Below, in pieces: positions 17,555 to 26,219 of a DNA stretch of 35,825 bases. The stretch is from an uncultured Porphyromonadaceae bacterium (GTDB lineage Bacteria > Bacteroidota > Bacteroidia > Bacteroidales > Muribaculaceae). How positions within the stretch are numbered: position 1 is the stretch's first letter; the number at the start of each line of letters is the position of its first letter. The position numbers and the translations under genes were made by a program. Under the pieces are notes generated by a model. That model searched no databases, was not told where the DNA came from, and worked only from the letters and a program-made list of their open reading frames with translations. The stretch is from assembly GCA_947175225.1 (NCBI GenBank), contig CAMWLX010000002.1, forward strand, positions 1-35,825. Reading direction: 5' to 3'.

Positions 17555-17597
17555 CCCTCACGCTCGGCATATCTGGAGTAAACTCCGTTCTGCTCTC
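17555..17597. repeat. Palindrome-cored dispersed repeat, copy 3
   Basis: CTCGGCATA-tct-GGAGT-AA-ACTCC-g-TTCTGCTCTC. Confidence 0.7.
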
Positions 17598-17748
17598 GCT
17601 AAATCGGTCAAGTCAGGGGCTTGCGCCTTTTCATCAAACCCTTGTCCGCTAACGTGCTTGTCAACACTGATTATCAGCCGCTTATTCTGCGGTGTAAAAA
17701 TCAAACGCGCCCGGCGCACAGTTAAAAACCTCTTAAACTTCAAAAATC

Positions 17749-18000
17749 ATGACATACGTTAGCAACAACTTCAGCAGCTCTCTCAACTCCAACCGCAAAC
17801 TCAAATACTTCTCAGTGGAAGTAATCACTTTCGACGGCGAAAGCTACTGTGAAGAAATCGAAGCCCGTACCGCAGACGAGGCACAGGAATTGAAAATCGC
17901 TTAATACCTCTAAAATAAACGCAATATAAGGCAAATCGCCGTTTCTATGTTCGACAACGTCGATTACACAATGGTTCAGGGCTGGTTCTCAGCAAGCTGA
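17749..18000 (+). pseudogene. Second copy of the MTYVS small gene, interrupted by a 39-bp insertion/duplication carrying a stop
   Basis: MTYVSNNFSSSLNSNRKLKYFSVEVITFDGESYCEEIEARTADEAQELKIA* then, in the same frame after removing 39 bp, VSMFDNVDYTMVQGWFSAS*. Confidence 0.75.
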
Positions 18001-18047
18001 GCGCTGCGCGATAACGCAGGTTTCTAAATCATCTCCCTCACAGGGTC

Positions 18048-18076
18048 GGCTGTCCGACGGGGCAGCCTTTCTCTTT
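18048..18076 (+). terminator. Intrinsic terminator of the second MTYVS copy
   Basis: GGCTGTCC-gacg-GGGCAGCC (8-bp stem, one T-G pair) followed by TTTCTCTTT. Confidence 0.65.
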
Positions 18077-18111
18077 GCTCATTTGTCACCACTGCCTACG
18101 CTCTCATTTGT

Positions 18112-18154
18112 CTATCGGCTCTCCGGCACCGCCTCTGAGCCGAGGGGCGCGGTC
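18112..18154. repeat. 43-bp dispersed repeat, copy 2
   Basis: CTATCGGCTCTCCGGCACCGCCTCTGAGCCGAGGGGCGCGGTC. Confidence 0.9.
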
Positions 18155-18341
18155 AGGCTTCCAGTTGGGAGACTTTCAGCCGGTCCACTTACGTGGCATC
18201 CGAGTTGACCGCTCAACGCTCCGCCGGTCAGTTCTTCAAAAGAGGATCGCGGCATTTCTCGCCATTATTCCGGGAGGGATCGTATTGAGTTTATCAAAAC
18301 TATGCGGAGAGTTCTATTCCTCATTCCTATTTCCTAATTCC

Positions 18342-18575
18342 TCATTGCATATAGTCCTCGCTGTCGCGCCAACAATAATGATACATCGCACCGCTTCCGT
18401 TGTCGGCAAAGTCCGGATGACTGTTTTGTATCAGACGGAGTTCATCGTCATTCGCCGGTCTGACAATCGGGAGTCGCAGCGGCACCGCCTCTTCTGACCT
18501 CAAACTGACAGCGTCCTCCGCGTTTCGGGGTCTCTCCGCACCTCGCTTTGAGCGCATGTAACAGGCACACCGCAC
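18342..18575 (-). pseudogene. Possible gene remnant (C-terminal part only)
   Basis: The tail RLPIVRPANDDELRLIQNSHPDFADNGSGAMYHYCWRDSEDYMQ* has protein-like composition; the upstream part does not. Confidence 0.3.
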
Positions 18576-18757
18576 TCTTGGCTCACCAACATCTCGACAT
18601 TATCCGGCTACGCCTTTGAAGACGTGGCAACCAACGCTCGACCTTGCGCCACAATGAGTACGGAGTCATTGCCTCGCTCAACAGCGGGGCGGTTTGGCTG
18701 ATTGTTCCCTGGGGTTAGTTCCCATTTGCCTTTTTCCGTATTGGGGGAGTGAACCGA

Positions 18758-18833
18758 GGTCTATTTTCCCATCTGCAATGTTAGGTCGCCAACTCAACTT
18801 CCCTGCGGCTCTCTATAACCGCTCCGCTATTTA
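18758..18833. repeat. 76-bp direct repeat, copy 2
   Basis: Identical to 7155-7230. Confidence 0.95.
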
Positions 18834-18838
18834 CATGA

Positions 18839-18866
18839 ACCATTTTCGTGGTGTCGGGAAAATGGT
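18839..18866 (-). terminator. Hairpin at the 3' end of the integrase gene
   Basis: ACCATTTTC-(10 nt)-GAAAATGGT abutting the integrase stop. Confidence 0.55.
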
Positions 18867-20356
18867 CATTTGAAACCTTTGCCTTTCTGATGCTCGTAGA
18901 CATAAACCTTGCCGTTGTCGCAGTTGACTATCTTGAACTGCACCATTGAGCGGTTTGGAATATCCGCAGGGAATTTGGCTACCAAAGCCTTTGTCACCTC
19001 CTCGATATTTCCATAGCCGATGTCCTCAAAGTTGGCAAGACACTTTCCTTGAAAGAAAGCAGCTGCACGGATGAGCATCTTCGCTGACAGACGGAACAGG
19101 CCGTCAACGGGTTGCTCGTGCTGCATGCGCCGAGAGGTTGCATCGCTGAAGAAAATAAAATCGATCACCTTCTCGTTGAGTTTCCATGCCGGTGAAAAGT
19201 CTATGTCAACATATCCGCGAGTGACGGAATTGCGGTGCGAGTGGTTCATCGCAAAGCCAACCTCAGCGAGGGTCGCTCCACAATCGTTCTGCGCGGTCGT
19301 TGCCCATGTGTGCCGAAAGGTGTAAACACTATAGCGCTCCGTGGGGTCATCCATGCCCATTGACTTGCAAATAGCCTTGATCCCTGTGCTGACGTTGGCA
19401 CAGAAACTGTCAGATGTCGAAAAACGGTCGCAAAAGCGAAACAGGCGGTTGGTATGGTCGCCTGCTCGGTATTTCTCAAACAACGGCTTTATTACCTCCG
19501 GCACTCGCATCTCGATGTAGGCATCATCGGTCCGGCTCTTGGTGGTCTTGGCTCGCTTGTAGTGAATGATACCGCCGTGATAGTCCTCCTTTCGCAAGTT
19601 GAAAATATCAATCGTATTCATGCCGGCCAGACATAGAGACATCATCGCAACATCACGGCCCAACTCCGGCAGAGGGACAATCATGCGCGTCTGTGTCAAT
19701 GGTGCCGAGAAGAATGCGCGACACGCATCAGCCGTGATGGCTTTCTTGTCAGGTCGGTCCGCAGGTGGGATCTTCACCTTGCCCCACGGATTGGTTTTGA
19801 TGCGGATAATGCCGGTGTCGTAGTCGTTCAGTTCGGCAATGTCCGCTCTAAAAATCTGACGGATACACACCGGGTACATCTCCTTTGCCCTTGCCGTACC
19901 GCTCAACGTTGCTATCCACTTGTTGACGTTCACTGAAGTGAGTTGTGCAAACTTGATTTGAGTAGTCCCCATGTATCGCTCCATGTGTTGCAGGGATAGT
20001 TGATAATTCTTTGCGCTGCGCTCCTGTCCGTTGTCAATAAGTCTGTCAATATGTTTTCTCGCATAGTCCGAGAAAGAGATAACCTCATCGGGCGTTGTCA
20101 GAAACTCTACTACCTGCGCACCGGTCCATTGCGAAATGTCCTGTCGGTTCAGTCGCTCTTGGTATTCCAGAATTTTCTGTGTGCAGAATTGCAACACGTA
20201 AGCGTCTGCAATCTCACCCTTGCGTGTCAGTTCTCGCTTAGTGAGCATTTTGTCAGTCTTGATGAAAAGAGTCTGACGGCGGTGCGTGACACGGATATAG
20301 ACCGAGTAAAACCCATCCGCACGAGGCCATCTGACAACGGCTTTGAATGTAGCCAT
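18866..20356 (-). CDS. Tyrosine recombinase / site-specific integrase of an integrative element
   Basis: SAM-like N-terminal region; YTFRHTWATTAQ and VTRGYVDIDF (catalytic Tyr). Located next to the core-genome boundary. Confidence 0.9.
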   Translation of the reverse strand: MATFKAVVRWPRADGFYSVYIRVTHRRQTLFIKTDKMLTKRELTRKGEIADAYVLQFCTQKILEYQERLNRQDISQWTGAQVVEFLTTPDEVISFSDYARKHIDRLIDNGQERSAKNYQLSLQHMERYMGTTQIKFAQLTSVNVNKWIATLSGTARAKEMYPVCIRQIFRADIAELNDYDTGIIRIKTNPWGKVKIPPADRPDKKAITADACRAFFSAPLTQTRMIVPLPELGRDVAMMSLCLAGMNTIDIFNLRKEDYHGGIIHYKRAKTTKSRTDDAYIEMRVPEVIKPLFEKYRAGDHTNRLFRFCDRFSTSDSFCANVSTGIKAICKSMGMDDPTERYSVYTFRHTWATTAQNDCGATLAEVGFAMNHSHRNSVTRGYVDIDFSPAWKLNEKVIDFIFFSDATSRRMQHEQPVDGLFRLSAKMLIRAAAFFQGKCLANFEDIGYGNIEEVTKALVAKFPADIPNRSMVQFKIVNCDNGKVYVYEHQKGKGFK

Positions 20357-20400
20357 ATCAAAAATTATATGTTATTGTTTGTTTATCATTGTTTTACGAA

Positions 20401-20453
20401 TAGACAACACATAGACAACAGCCCTCTGAAATTAGTATGAATTTTAGACAATA
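20401..20453. repeat. Three short direct repeats upstream of the integrase (putative arm-type sites)
   Basis: TAGACAACA at 20401 and 20412, TAGACAATA at 20445. Confidence 0.5.
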
Positions 20454-20511
20454 ATTCCGTTCATTAGTACACATATTTGTGTTCTATTGCACATACTCCT
20501 TAAAAATACCA

Positions 20512-20549
20512 TAGGCGATAAGCCTCTGTGTTAGAGGGCTTATCGCCTA
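20512..20549. terminator. Long hairpin between ppdK and the integrase, probable terminator
   Basis: TAGGCGATAAGCCTCT-gtgtt-AGAGGGCTTATCGCCTA (16-bp stem with one bulged G). Confidence 0.7.
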
Positions 20550-20575
20550 AGTAACTTATAATAAGGGATTATTTC

Positions 20576-23293
20576 TTAATCTTCAATAGCTGCCTGCGCC
20601 GCAGCTACGCGGGCGATGGGCACGCGGTAGGGTGAGCAGCTGACGTAGTTCATGCCGAGCTTGGCGCAGAACTTGACTGAGCTGGGCTCGCCGCCGTGCT
20701 CGCCGCAGATGCCGACTTTGAGGTCGGGACGGGTTGCGCGGCCTTTCTTGACGCCCATTTCTACGAGCTGGCCTACACCTTCCTGGTCGAGAACTTCAAA
20801 GGGATCGGTCTTGATGATGCCGTGTTCTTTGTAGTATTTCAGGAATTTGGGTGCATCATCACGCGAGAAACCGAATGTCATCTGGGTAAGGTCGTTTGTA
20901 CCGAATGAGAAGAACTCGGCAACGGTAGCGATTTCGTTTGCTACGAGTGCTGCACGGGGTACTTCGATCATGGTACCTACGAGGTAGGGAAGTGACTGAC
21001 CTTTCTCCTCAAATACCTTAGATGCTGTGATATGGATGATATCGGCCTGGTTCTGGATCTCTTTGAGTGAGCCTACCAGAGGTATCATGATTTCGGGCTT
21101 GACGTCGATGCCGCGGGCTTTCACTGCAAGTGCGGCCTCGATGATGGCGCGGGTCTGCATCTCGGTGATTTCGGGGTAGGTGATACCGAGACGGCAACCG
21201 CGGTGACCGAGCATGGGGTTAAATTCCTCAAGTGCGTCAACCTTTGCTTTAACCTCAGCGAGTGTGATACCCATATCGTCAGCAAGCTCTTTCTGAGTAG
21301 CTGTCTGATGAGGTACGAACTCGTGCAGAGGGGGATCAAGCAGACGGATGGTAACGCCGAAGCCGTCCATTGCCTCGAAGATACCCTCGAAGTCTCCGCG
21401 CTGCATGGGGAGCAGTTTGGCGAGAGCAGCTTTGCGGCCCTCTACGTCTGATGCGAGGATCATCTCGCGTACTGCCTTGATGCGGTCACCCTCAAAGAAC
21501 ATGTGCTCTGTACGGCACAGACCGATACCCTGGGCGCCGAAGTGGCGTGCCTGCTTGGCATCGCGGGGGGTGTCGGCGTTGGTGCGGACGAGTGTCTTGG
21601 TGTACTTGGCAGCAAGGTTCATGATTGCGCCGAAGTCACCGTCGAGCTCGGGCTCTACGGTAGGCACCTGACCGTCGTATACGTCGCCTGTCGAACCGTT
21701 GAGCGAAATCCAGTCTCCTTCTTTATATGTCTTGCCGCCCATCTCTACGGTGCGGTTCTCGTAATCAACAACGATTTCACCGGCACCTGACACGCAGCAC
21801 TTACCCATACCGCGGGCAACCACAGCAGCATGGCTGGTCATACCGCCACGCATGGTAAGGATACCCTGGGCAACTGCCATACCGCGGAGGTCTTCGGGAG
21901 AGGTTTCGATTCGGACAAGCACAACTTTCTTTTTCTTCTCGGCCCAAGCCTCTGCGTCATCAGCGAAGAAGACGATCTGACCGGTGGCTGCACCGGGAGA
22001 TGCGGGGAGACCCTTGGCAACAACTGTCGCACGCTTGAGGGCTGATTTATCAAATACCGGATGGAGAAGCTCGTCGAGTTTCTGAGGCTCCATACGCAGC
22101 AGGGCTGTCTTCTCATCGATCTCGCCTGCACGCAGCAGATCCATGGCGATCTTCACCATAGCAGCACCTGTGCGCTTACCGTTACGGGTCTGGAGCATCC
22201 AGAGTTTACCATCCTGGATGGTGAACTCCATATCCTGCATATCCTTGAAGTAATCTTCGAGTTTATGGGCGATAGCGATAAGTTCGGCAGCGCAGACGGG
22301 CATTGACTCCTCGAGTGAGGGATACTTGGCGGCGCGCTCCTCTTCAGAAATACCCTGCAGGGCAGCCCAACGGCGTGAGCCCTCGACAGTGATCTGCTGA
22401 GGTGTACGGATACCGGCCACCACATCCTCGCCCTGAGCGTTGATGAGGTACTCACCGTTGAAGATATTCTCACCGGTCGCGGCATCACGAGAGAAAGCCA
22501 CGCCAGTAGCAGAGTTATTACCCATGTTACCGTAAACCATAGCCTGAACGTTTACGGCTGTACCCCACTCTTCGGGGATCTGATTCATGCGACGGTAGAG
22601 GATAGCACGCTCATTCATCCAAGAGTCAAACACGGCGCAGATACCGCCCCAAAGCTGATCCCATGCAGAATCGGGGAAGTCCTTGCCGGTATAATCCTTA
22701 ACAGCTGCCTTGAAACGTTTTACGAGTTCCTGCAGATCCTCAACAGAGAGCTCGGTGTCAAATTTAACACCCTTTTCCTCCTTAACCTTGTCGATAATAG
22801 CCTCAAAGGGGTCTATCTCGGTTTTTGATTTGGGTTTCATGCCAAGAACGACGTCGCCGTACATCTGCACGAAACGACGGTAGCTGTCCCATGCGAAACG
22901 GGGATTGCCGCTTTTCTCGGCGAGAGCCTGCACGGTAGCATCGTTCATACCGAGATTGAGCACGGTGTCCATCATACCCGGCATAGAAGCGCGGGCACCC
23001 GAACGTACTGAGACGAGCAACGGATTGGCGGGATCATCAAATTTCTTACCGGTGAGTGACTCGACATGTGCGATTGCTTTCTCGACATCAGCCTTGATGC
23101 CTTTCACCACATAGTCGCGGCCATACTGAGTGTATTCAGTGCAGACTTCGGTAGTGATTGTGAAGCCGGGAGGCACGGGCATACCCAGCAGATTCATTTC
23201 AGCGAGGTTGGCACCTTTGCCACCGAGGAGATTACGCATCTTTGCATCTCCTTCGGCCTTTCCGTCACCGAAAGTGTAGATTTTTTTTGCCAT
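20576..23293 (-). CDS. ppdK: Pyruvate, phosphate dikinase
   Basis: [29 protein letters not shown] (catalytic His), [30 protein letters not shown]. Confidence 0.97.
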   Translation of the reverse strand: MAKKIYTFGDGKAEGDAKMRNLLGGKGANLAEMNLLGMPVPPGFTITTEVCTEYTQYGRDYVVKGIKADVEKAIAHVESLTGKKFDDPANPLLVSVRSGARASMPGMMDTVLNLGMNDATVQALAEKSGNPRFAWDSYRRFVQMYGDVVLGMKPKSKTEIDPFEAIIDKVKEEKGVKFDTELSVEDLQELVKRFKAAVKDYTGKDFPDSAWDQLWGGICAVFDSWMNERAILYRRMNQIPEEWGTAVNVQAMVYGNMGNNSATGVAFSRDAATGENIFNGEYLINAQGEDVVAGIRTPQQITVEGSRRWAALQGISEEERAAKYPSLEESMPVCAAELIAIAHKLEDYFKDMQDMEFTIQDGKLWMLQTRNGKRTGAAMVKIAMDLLRAGEIDEKTALLRMEPQKLDELLHPVFDKSALKRATVVAKGLPASPGAATGQIVFFADDAEAWAEKKKKVVLVRIETSPEDLRGMAVAQGILTMRGGMTSHAAVVARGMGKCCVSGAGEIVVDYENRTVEMGGKTYKEGDWISLNGSTGDVYDGQVPTVEPELDGDFGAIMNLAAKYTKTLVRTNADTPRDAKQARHFGAQGIGLCRTEHMFFEGDRIKAVREMILASDVEGRKAALAKLLPMQRGDFEGIFEAMDGFGVTIRLLDPPLHEFVPHQTATQKELADDMGITLAEVKAKVDALEEFNPMLGHRGCRLGITYPEITEMQTRAIIEAALAVKARGIDVKPEIMIPLVGSLKEIQNQADIIHITASKVFEEKGQSLPYLVGTMIEVPRAALVANEIATVAEFFSFGTNDLTQMTFGFSRDDAPKFLKYYKEHGIIKTDPFEVLDQEGVGQLVEMGVKKGRATRPDLKVGICGEHGGEPSSVKFCAKLGMNYVSCSPYRVPIARVAAAQAAIED

Positions 23294-23430
23294 GGGTTGG
23301 TTGACTTGTTTAATTAACTTTATTAACCGTTCCGGTCTAATATTTATATTATTTTAATTATTGACAAATGTATCGGTTTTATCCGTCACCACTTATCGCA
23401 TCAGGGTCAGCATGCGGGCCGGGTGATTTG

Positions 23431-23463
23431 CAAAGTTACAAAAATTCAGCGGAAAACGCCAAA
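23431..23463 (-). promoter_or_regulatory. Putative ppdK promoter
   Basis: On the minus strand, TTTG (23463-23460) - 21 nt - TAACTTTG (23438-23431). Confidence 0.5.
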
Positions 23464-23574
23464 ACGATTTTGATTTTTTCATCGCCTGAGTGACAAATTT
23501 GTGACAGAAAGTAGTAACTTTGCAATCATAATCGTGAGCTCAGCTCACAAAGCAAATATACACATAATTAATAT

Positions 23575-24996
23575 ATGGGTAGAAAACGTAAAGAACTCCC
23601 CCTGCTCGAAGGCCTTGAGATAACCACCGTCGCCGCCGAGGGGAATGCCATAGCCCGTCACGGCGAGATGGTGATATTTATCCCCTATGGCGCACCGGGT
23701 GATATCGCCGACATAAAAATCGACCGCAAGAAGCACTCGTATGCCGAGGGACATATAGAACGGCTGGTAAAGCCGTCACCCCTGCGAGCCGAACCTTTAT
23801 GCTCACATTTCGGTGTGTGTGGCGGATGCAGATGGCAACATCTCCCCTATCCTGAACAGCTTAAAGCCAAACAGCAGCAAGTTGAGGATGCTCTGCGTCG
23901 CATCGCCAAAGTTGAGTTACCCGAGATCTCACCAATCTTGGGATCAGCCGAAACCAGCGAGTACCGCAATAAGATGGAGTATACATTCTCCAATAAGAAA
24001 TGGTTGACCTGGGAACAGATGCGTTCGGGCGAAGAGTTCCCTGACCGCAATGCCGCCGGGTTTCATATCCCCGGGGCTTTTGATAAAGTCCTCGACATCG
24101 ACCGCTGCCATCTGCAAGATGATCTCGGCAACCGGCTGAGACGTCACGTAAAGGATTTTGCAAAGCGAAACAATCTGACATTCTTTGATTTAAGGGCACA
24201 AACAGGTCTGTTGCGCACCATGATGATCAGGATAGCATCTACCGGCCAGACCATGGTCGTACTGTCATTTGGTGAGGATAATCCCGAGGCCATTAAAGCA
24301 GTGCTCGATGATCTTCGCGCCACGTTCCCTGAGCTTACCTCCCTGATGTATGTGGTCAACACCAAGGCTAACGACACAATAGCCGATCTTGACATAAAAC
24401 TCCACTCAGGTAAAGAATATATCGAGGAAGAGATGGAGGGGTTGAAATTCCGCATCGGCCCTAAATCATTTTATCAGACCAACTCGCGCCAGGCATATAA
24501 CCTCTATAAAGTCGCACGCGAATTTGCCGGACTGACAGGAGACGAGCTGGTGTATGACCTCTATACCGGCACTGGCACCATCGCCAACTTCATTGCCCGC
24601 AATGCCCGCAAAGTAATCGGTATCGAGTATGTCGAAGATGCCATCCGTGATGCCCGGTTAAACTCTGAGGTCAACAGGATAGATAATACCGAATTTTTTG
24701 CTGGTGATATGAAAGACGTCCTTACCGCAGAGTTTATCGCCGAACATGGCAGACCTGATGTGATGATAGTCGATCCCCCGCGCGCCGGTATGCACAACGA
24801 TGTTGTTAATGTGATACTCGATGCCGGGCCTGAGCGCATTGTCTACGTCAGCTGTAATCCGGCTACCCAGGCTCGCGATCTCGCACTGCTTGATCAGAAA
24901 TATAAAGTGACAGCGGTGCAACCCGTCGACATGTTCCCCCATACACATCATGTTGAGAACGTTGTAAGACTTGAGCGCCGCCCTAACGCAGAATAA
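23575..24996 (+). CDS. rlmD: 23S rRNA (uracil-5-)-methyltransferase, TrmA/RlmD family
   Basis: TRAM-like N-terminus, CxxCxxC-type CSHFGVCGGCRWQH, YDLYTGTGTIANFIA, VDPPRAGM, YVSCNPATQARDL. Confidence 0.92.
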   Translation: MGRKRKELPLLEGLEITTVAAEGNAIARHGEMVIFIPYGAPGDIADIKIDRKKHSYAEGHIERLVKPSPLRAEPLCSHFGVCGGCRWQHLPYPEQLKAKQQQVEDALRRIAKVELPEISPILGSAETSEYRNKMEYTFSNKKWLTWEQMRSGEEFPDRNAAGFHIPGAFDKVLDIDRCHLQDDLGNRLRRHVKDFAKRNNLTFFDLRAQTGLLRTMMIRIASTGQTMVVLSFGEDNPEAIKAVLDDLRATFPELTSLMYVVNTKANDTIADLDIKLHSGKEYIEEEMEGLKFRIGPKSFYQTNSRQAYNLYKVAREFAGLTGDELVYDLYTGTGTIANFIARNARKVIGIEYVEDAIRDARLNSEVNRIDNTEFFAGDMKDVLTAEFIAEHGRPDVMIVDPPRAGMHNDVVNVILDAGPERIVYVSCNPATQARDLALLDQKYKVTAVQPVDMFPHTHHVENVVRLERRPNAE

Positions 24997-25005
24997 GCAG
25001 ACCCC

Positions 25006-26130
25006 TCACAAGGTATCAGTCTGCATAAAGACCATATCAAACCACTCATTATCGGGGACGAGCCTTATCGGCTTATCCCCGCTTTTTATATTTACACTAC
25101 CCTTAGGAGCTATAGTCATCACTCCTTTGCGACCAATTTTACGCCAAATGCCCTGCGCTACAAAACCCATAGTATAACGCAGATTGACCTCCACGCACGG
25201 ATCGATACGGTATCCTTCTGCACCATCTCTCCATATCATCATATCCACACCCAACGGCCCCTGATAACTATCGCGTAGCACCGACTGCAAAATCTCCGTG
25301 ACATCATTTTTTAATCCCTCTATTGTTTCAGAGGGAATCATACATGATAATCGATCGATAATCATTTGATCACTCCCCACTAAATTACCGCCATAGTTGG
25401 TCGCTGTCGAATTAAAAAACAATGACATTCCGACATACTCAGCTCTCCCCTTGCGATAATTATACAGCATCGCGAAATCTTGTACTTTGGGCAAATACGG
25501 TTCGACCATTATCGATCCCTGCCTGCGTATTATCCCCTCGATCAAAGGTCTGACAGCCTCAATATTTCGCGCCGAGACAGGGAAGACCCCACGACCGCTT
25601 GACGACCAGGGAGATTTCACTATCACTTCACCGACCGCCCTCATATACTCCATGATTTGTGTGACATACCGAGCCTCGATGGGTAAAGTAAAAGCTGTAT
25701 CACCAACTGTCTCACCCCATTTGCGCAAAAATTCCAGAGCCGTGCGTCGGTGCGATATATCGCGATAGCTCGGGATTCTCTCAATCTCATCATTGTCAAT
25801 CGCAGCTACGACACCGGCCCGTTCATATTGTTTGATTGCATCAAGACTCCATCCCCACGGTGTTAGATGATAAGAATTATCTCGACTCACTGATTCTATG
25901 GGGGTCGGCCCTAATATCCCCAATTCGTTTTCAATCGATTCCTTGAAAATCATGCTGTTTTCAAAATCTTCCGGGGCTACTAATATCCGGTCTCCATTAT
26001 TCCCCAACCAATATGACAACATTGCACCTGCCCGATGTAGCAGGGCAGCCTGACGCGGTGGAGTAGCCGGCAGACCGCCTTTGGCCAGAGCAATATCGTT
26101 TTCAGGATTAAAAAGAAATAGCCGATTCAT
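25006..26130 (-). CDS. Conserved hypothetical protein, ATP-grasp-like
   Basis: VIVKSPWSSSGRGV, MVEPYLPKVQDFAMLY, DPCVEVNLRYTMG resemble ATP-grasp elements. Confidence 0.65.
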   Translation of the reverse strand: MNRLFLFNPENDIALAKGGLPATPPRQAALLHRAGAMLSYWLGNNGDRILVAPEDFENSMIFKESIENELGILGPTPIESVSRDNSYHLTPWGWSLDAIKQYERAGVVAAIDNDEIERIPSYRDISHRRTALEFLRKWGETVGDTAFTLPIEARYVTQIMEYMRAVGEVIVKSPWSSSGRGVFPVSARNIEAVRPLIEGIIRRQGSIMVEPYLPKVQDFAMLYNYRKGRAEYVGMSLFFNSTATNYGGNLVGSDQMIIDRLSCMIPSETIEGLKNDVTEILQSVLRDSYQGPLGVDMMIWRDGAEGYRIDPCVEVNLRYTMGFVAQGIWRKIGRKGVMTIAPKGSVNIKSGDKPIRLVPDNEWFDMVFMQTDTL

Positions 26131-26219
26131 GGTGCAAATTTACCGATAATTACCGATTTTTTCAGTAAATTTGCAGGGTAAATATCCCCTATTTATTATC
26201 AGCAGAGCATTATCCTATT

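Noticed and set aside
16839-17762. Several 60-80-aa plus and minus ORFs in block B (16839, 17108, 17261, 17523, 17558)
   Set aside because: No protein-like composition, no operon context, and they cross repeats and hairpins.
18309-18350. ATTCCTCATTCCTATTTCCTAATTCCTCATT repeat-like run
   Set aside because: Short degenerate pyrimidine-rich microrepeat with no further support for function.
19500-19600. Apparent loss of the usual first catalytic Arg in the integrase (CLAGMNTIDIFNLRKEDY)
   Set aside because: From memory, many Bacteroidetes integrases have (L/C)(A/R/C)G(M/I)N-type sequence here; without an alignment it is not safe to call an unusual active site.
20652-23317. Many ORFs antisense to or overlapping ppdK
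   Set aside because: Shadow ORFs of a high-confidence conserved gene.
23813-24951. Antisense and out-of-frame ORFs inside rlmD
   Set aside because: Shadow ORFs of a clear methyltransferase gene.
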